From positions 1 to 23,063 of IMG/VR virus record IMGVR_UViG_3300032316_001554: a stretch of 23,063 nt of DNA; one strand, given 5' to 3'. Each line of letters opens with the position of its first letter. Position 1 is the first letter of the stretch. Made by a program: the position numbers and the translations under genes. The stretch is from a virus. Below, piece by piece: positions 21,698 through 23,063 of the stretch. A model generated the notes under the pieces. It did not search any database and was not told where the DNA came from. It saw only the letters and a program-made list of their open reading frames with translations.

Positions 21698-22127
21698 CGG
21701 CAGCTAGGTTCAGGCCTCGAAATCTTTTTTCCCAATAGTTTCGCTCCGACTTGTCATCGGCCAGAAGGCCCCCAACAAGCAGTTTTTCTCCTCGGGTTTT
21801 CCACTTTGCTAGCTCACCGGCATTGGACTCAAGATAGTAGTGTTCGGCCATAGAGAAAACACTGTCGATCAATGCCGATGGCAAATCGAGCTCCTGGGCG
21901 TAATTATATGCCTCCTGTAGCCTTGCGAGCGCCTTGTCACCCTCACCAAAATCCGCCAGCGTCGCTTTTAGATTGTATTCTTGGAGCTTGGTTAAGTTGC
22001 CAGCCTTCAGCAACCTTGGAATAAGTTCTTCAAGCTGGCACCTCAGCGCCATCTCGCCACTCTCATCGCCGCACGAAACTGCGTTCGTAATCTGGCAACA
22101 CAGGTCGTGCACGTTTTCCCAGCCCAT
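21672..22127 (-). CDS. Putative immunity protein for the RHS tip
   Basis: 151 aa from ATG 22127, chosen because AAGGAG lies ten bases upstream; an ATG at 22148 would overlap the RHS end and has no ribosome-binding site. The protein is acidic, all-helical and TPR-like (LIPRLLKAGNLTKLQEYNLKATLADFGEGDKALARLQEAYNYAQEL, then IDSVFSMAEHYYLESNAGELAKWKTRGEKLL). It starts five bases after the stop of the RHS gene on the same strand, the usual place for a cognate immunity gene. No family is named with certainty. Its last residues (DGQTSSRV) are encoded in DNA that also carries the orphan RHS fragment, so the natural C-terminus may have been altered by that junction. Confidence 0.65.
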   Translation of the reverse strand: MGWENVHDLCCQITNAVSCGDESGEMALRCQLEELIPRLLKAGNLTKLQEYNLKATLADFGEGDKALARLQEAYNYAQELDLPSALIDSVFSMAEHYYLESNAGELAKWKTRGEKLLVGGLLADDKSERNYWEKRFRGLNLAADGQTSSRV

Positions 22128-22132
22128 TTGGA

Positions 22133-23063
22133 TCACGCTCCTTCGCATGGGGTGCAGGCTTGCTCCAAAAGCATCAAGTAGTAGTTAAGGAAAGCCCCGC
22201 CCCTCTTGATCACCTTCAGGATGCCACGGAGAGCGCGCTCTCTTTTCTTCTGCCCGTTCTTCTGGGCATCGCGGATTGCCTCTTCAACCCTTTTTGGGTC
22301 GGAATTCTTATCGAAACCTTCACAACGAATATCTTGTTTCCCACCTTTTGTTAGACCAAAATTATCGCGAAAGTTCACCACGCTATTATCGACATATCGA
22401 TATAAATTCACATCCCCCGCGTTGAACCTAATCGGATCTGTTTCGCTAAACCTCCCCAACTCCGCCGAATAAGTCCGGTTGCGGTAGTCGTAGAGATTGA
22501 GCGCCTCCAGCCACTCACGTCCTGTGGACAGGAACCTTGTACCTGTGGAGGTCCCCGCCAGCGTGGTGCCGCTGGCATCCTTGAACGTCGGCGTGCCGAA
22601 CGCATCCGAGTAATACACCCTCTCCAGCACTGCACCGCTCCCATCGGCCACGGCGATCGTGCTACCCAGCGCATCGGGCAGCTGGAACGTGGTGGCGGCG
22701 GTTGTGACTTTCGCCAAGATCTCATCCACCTGCAGACCGTGGATGTATCGCGTGGTGTGGGCGCCAGCGGCGTCATACTCCGCCACGAGGTTCCAGCCGT
22801 CGTAGATCAGGTAGGTGGTTGTGCCATTGATCGTGCGCTTCACGTCGCGGTTGCGACCATCGCGACCGAAGCTCGCGGTCGCAGGCCCTGACACGCCGAC
22901 CAAGCGGCTATTGCCATTGTGCGTGTAGGTCCATCCGCCGCCCGTAGCCAGATTGCCATTGGCATCGTAGGTCAGCGCGCCCACACCGCCCGCCGTGGTG
23001 TATTGGTTGAGGTTGTTCGCCGTGTAGTTCCCTGCCCCGGGCGCACCCGTCACGGTGGTGCGA
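22133..23063 (-). CDS. RHS protein, C-terminal core with short tip domain (N-terminus beyond right edge)
   Basis: 309 residues are visible; the frame is open at the right edge, so the GTG near 23053 is internal. The RHS core is typical: LTYDANGNLATG, YLIYDGWNLVAEYD, HGLQVDEILA, FQLPDALGSTIAVAD in place of the common DHLGS, GREWLEALNLYDYRNRTYSAELGRFSETDPIRF and NLYRYVDNSVVNFRDNFGLT. The core ends at NFGLT. A 71-residue tip follows: KGGKQDIRCEGFDKNSDPKRVEEAIRDAQ, a basic helix (KKRERALRGILKVIKRG) and a Cys-containing end (EQACTPCEGA). The tip DNA is AT-richer than the core, typical for exchanged toxin tips. The tip family is not recognised; a toxin role is inferred from layout and the following immunity-like gene. 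Confidence 0.85.
   Translation of the reverse strand, partial: RTTVTGAPGAGNYTANNLNQYTTAGGVGALTYDANGNLATGGGWTYTHNGNSRLVGVSGPATASFGRDGRNRDVKRTINGTTTYLIYDGWNLVAEYDAAGAHTTRYIHGLQVDEILAKVTTAATTFQLPDALGSTIAVADGSGAVLERVYYSDAFGTPTFKDASGTTLAGTSTGTRFLSTGREWLEALNLYDYRNRTYSAELGRFSETDPIRFNAGDVNLYRYVDNSVVNFRDNFGLTKGGKQDIRCEGFDKNSDPKRVEEAIRDAQKNGQKKRERALRGILKVIKRGGAFLNYYLMLLEQACTPCEGA

Noticed and set aside
1-23063. CRISPR array, tRNA, rRNA or insertion-sequence transposase
   Set aside because: No regularly spaced direct repeats, no cloverleaf or rRNA-like stretch and no transposase motif was seen on either strand by eye.

Overview
The window most resembles a GC-rich Gram-negative bacterium of the Verrucomicrobiota/Planctomycetota type. 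This rests on a very large secreted RHS/YD-repeat protein with a transglutaminase-like N-terminal region, preceded by a secreted protein with DxDGDG (thrombospondin type 3) repeats. The placement is inference: no rRNA, tRNA or housekeeping marker is present.

Layout. (A) 1-6320, minus strand: a tight three-gene unit encoding a secreted protein of unknown function, a thrombospondin-type-3 protein and a giant RHS protein that leaves the left edge. (B) 6471-7446, plus strand: a 98-aa protein and a HEPN-domain (RiboL-PSP type) protein. (C) 7463-7602, minus: a frameshifted scrap of an RHS C-terminal core. (D) 7662-17900: a phage-type early/replication module. A ribbon-helix-helix repressor candidate is transcribed divergently from a plus-strand run of closely spaced or overlapping genes: small HTH protein, P-loop ATPase, RecB/Cas4-like nuclease, DUF669-like ssDNA-binding candidate, SF2 helicase with an intein in its Walker A motif, primase-helicase, HTH regulator, an unassigned protein, a small acidic protein and a second nuclease. 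No integrase, capsid, tail, terminase or lysis gene is visible. (E) 18228-21305, minus, visibly AT-richer than D: a row of single genes likely to act in conflict or defence (second HEPN protein, Q-x-K nuclease-like protein, HNH nuclease, Abi-alpha/DUF4393-like protein), separated by gaps, one of which holds a long inverted repeat. (F) 21296-23063, minus: an orphan RHS mid-core fragment, a likely immunity gene, and the C-terminal part of a second RHS gene with a short unrecognised tip.

How it fits together. The two RHS fragments (mid-core at 21296-21697, C-terminal core at 7463-7602) share an orientation and lie in the N-to-C order of one protein, so sections D and E look like material inserted into an ancestral RHS gene. 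The locus reads as an RHS polymorphic-toxin region that has collected defence-type single genes and a phage replication module. The most notable objects are the P-loop intein, the two HEPN proteins on either side of the phage module, the large hairpin before the HTH regulator, the repeat-rich leader before the replication genes, and the RHS tip/immunity pair.
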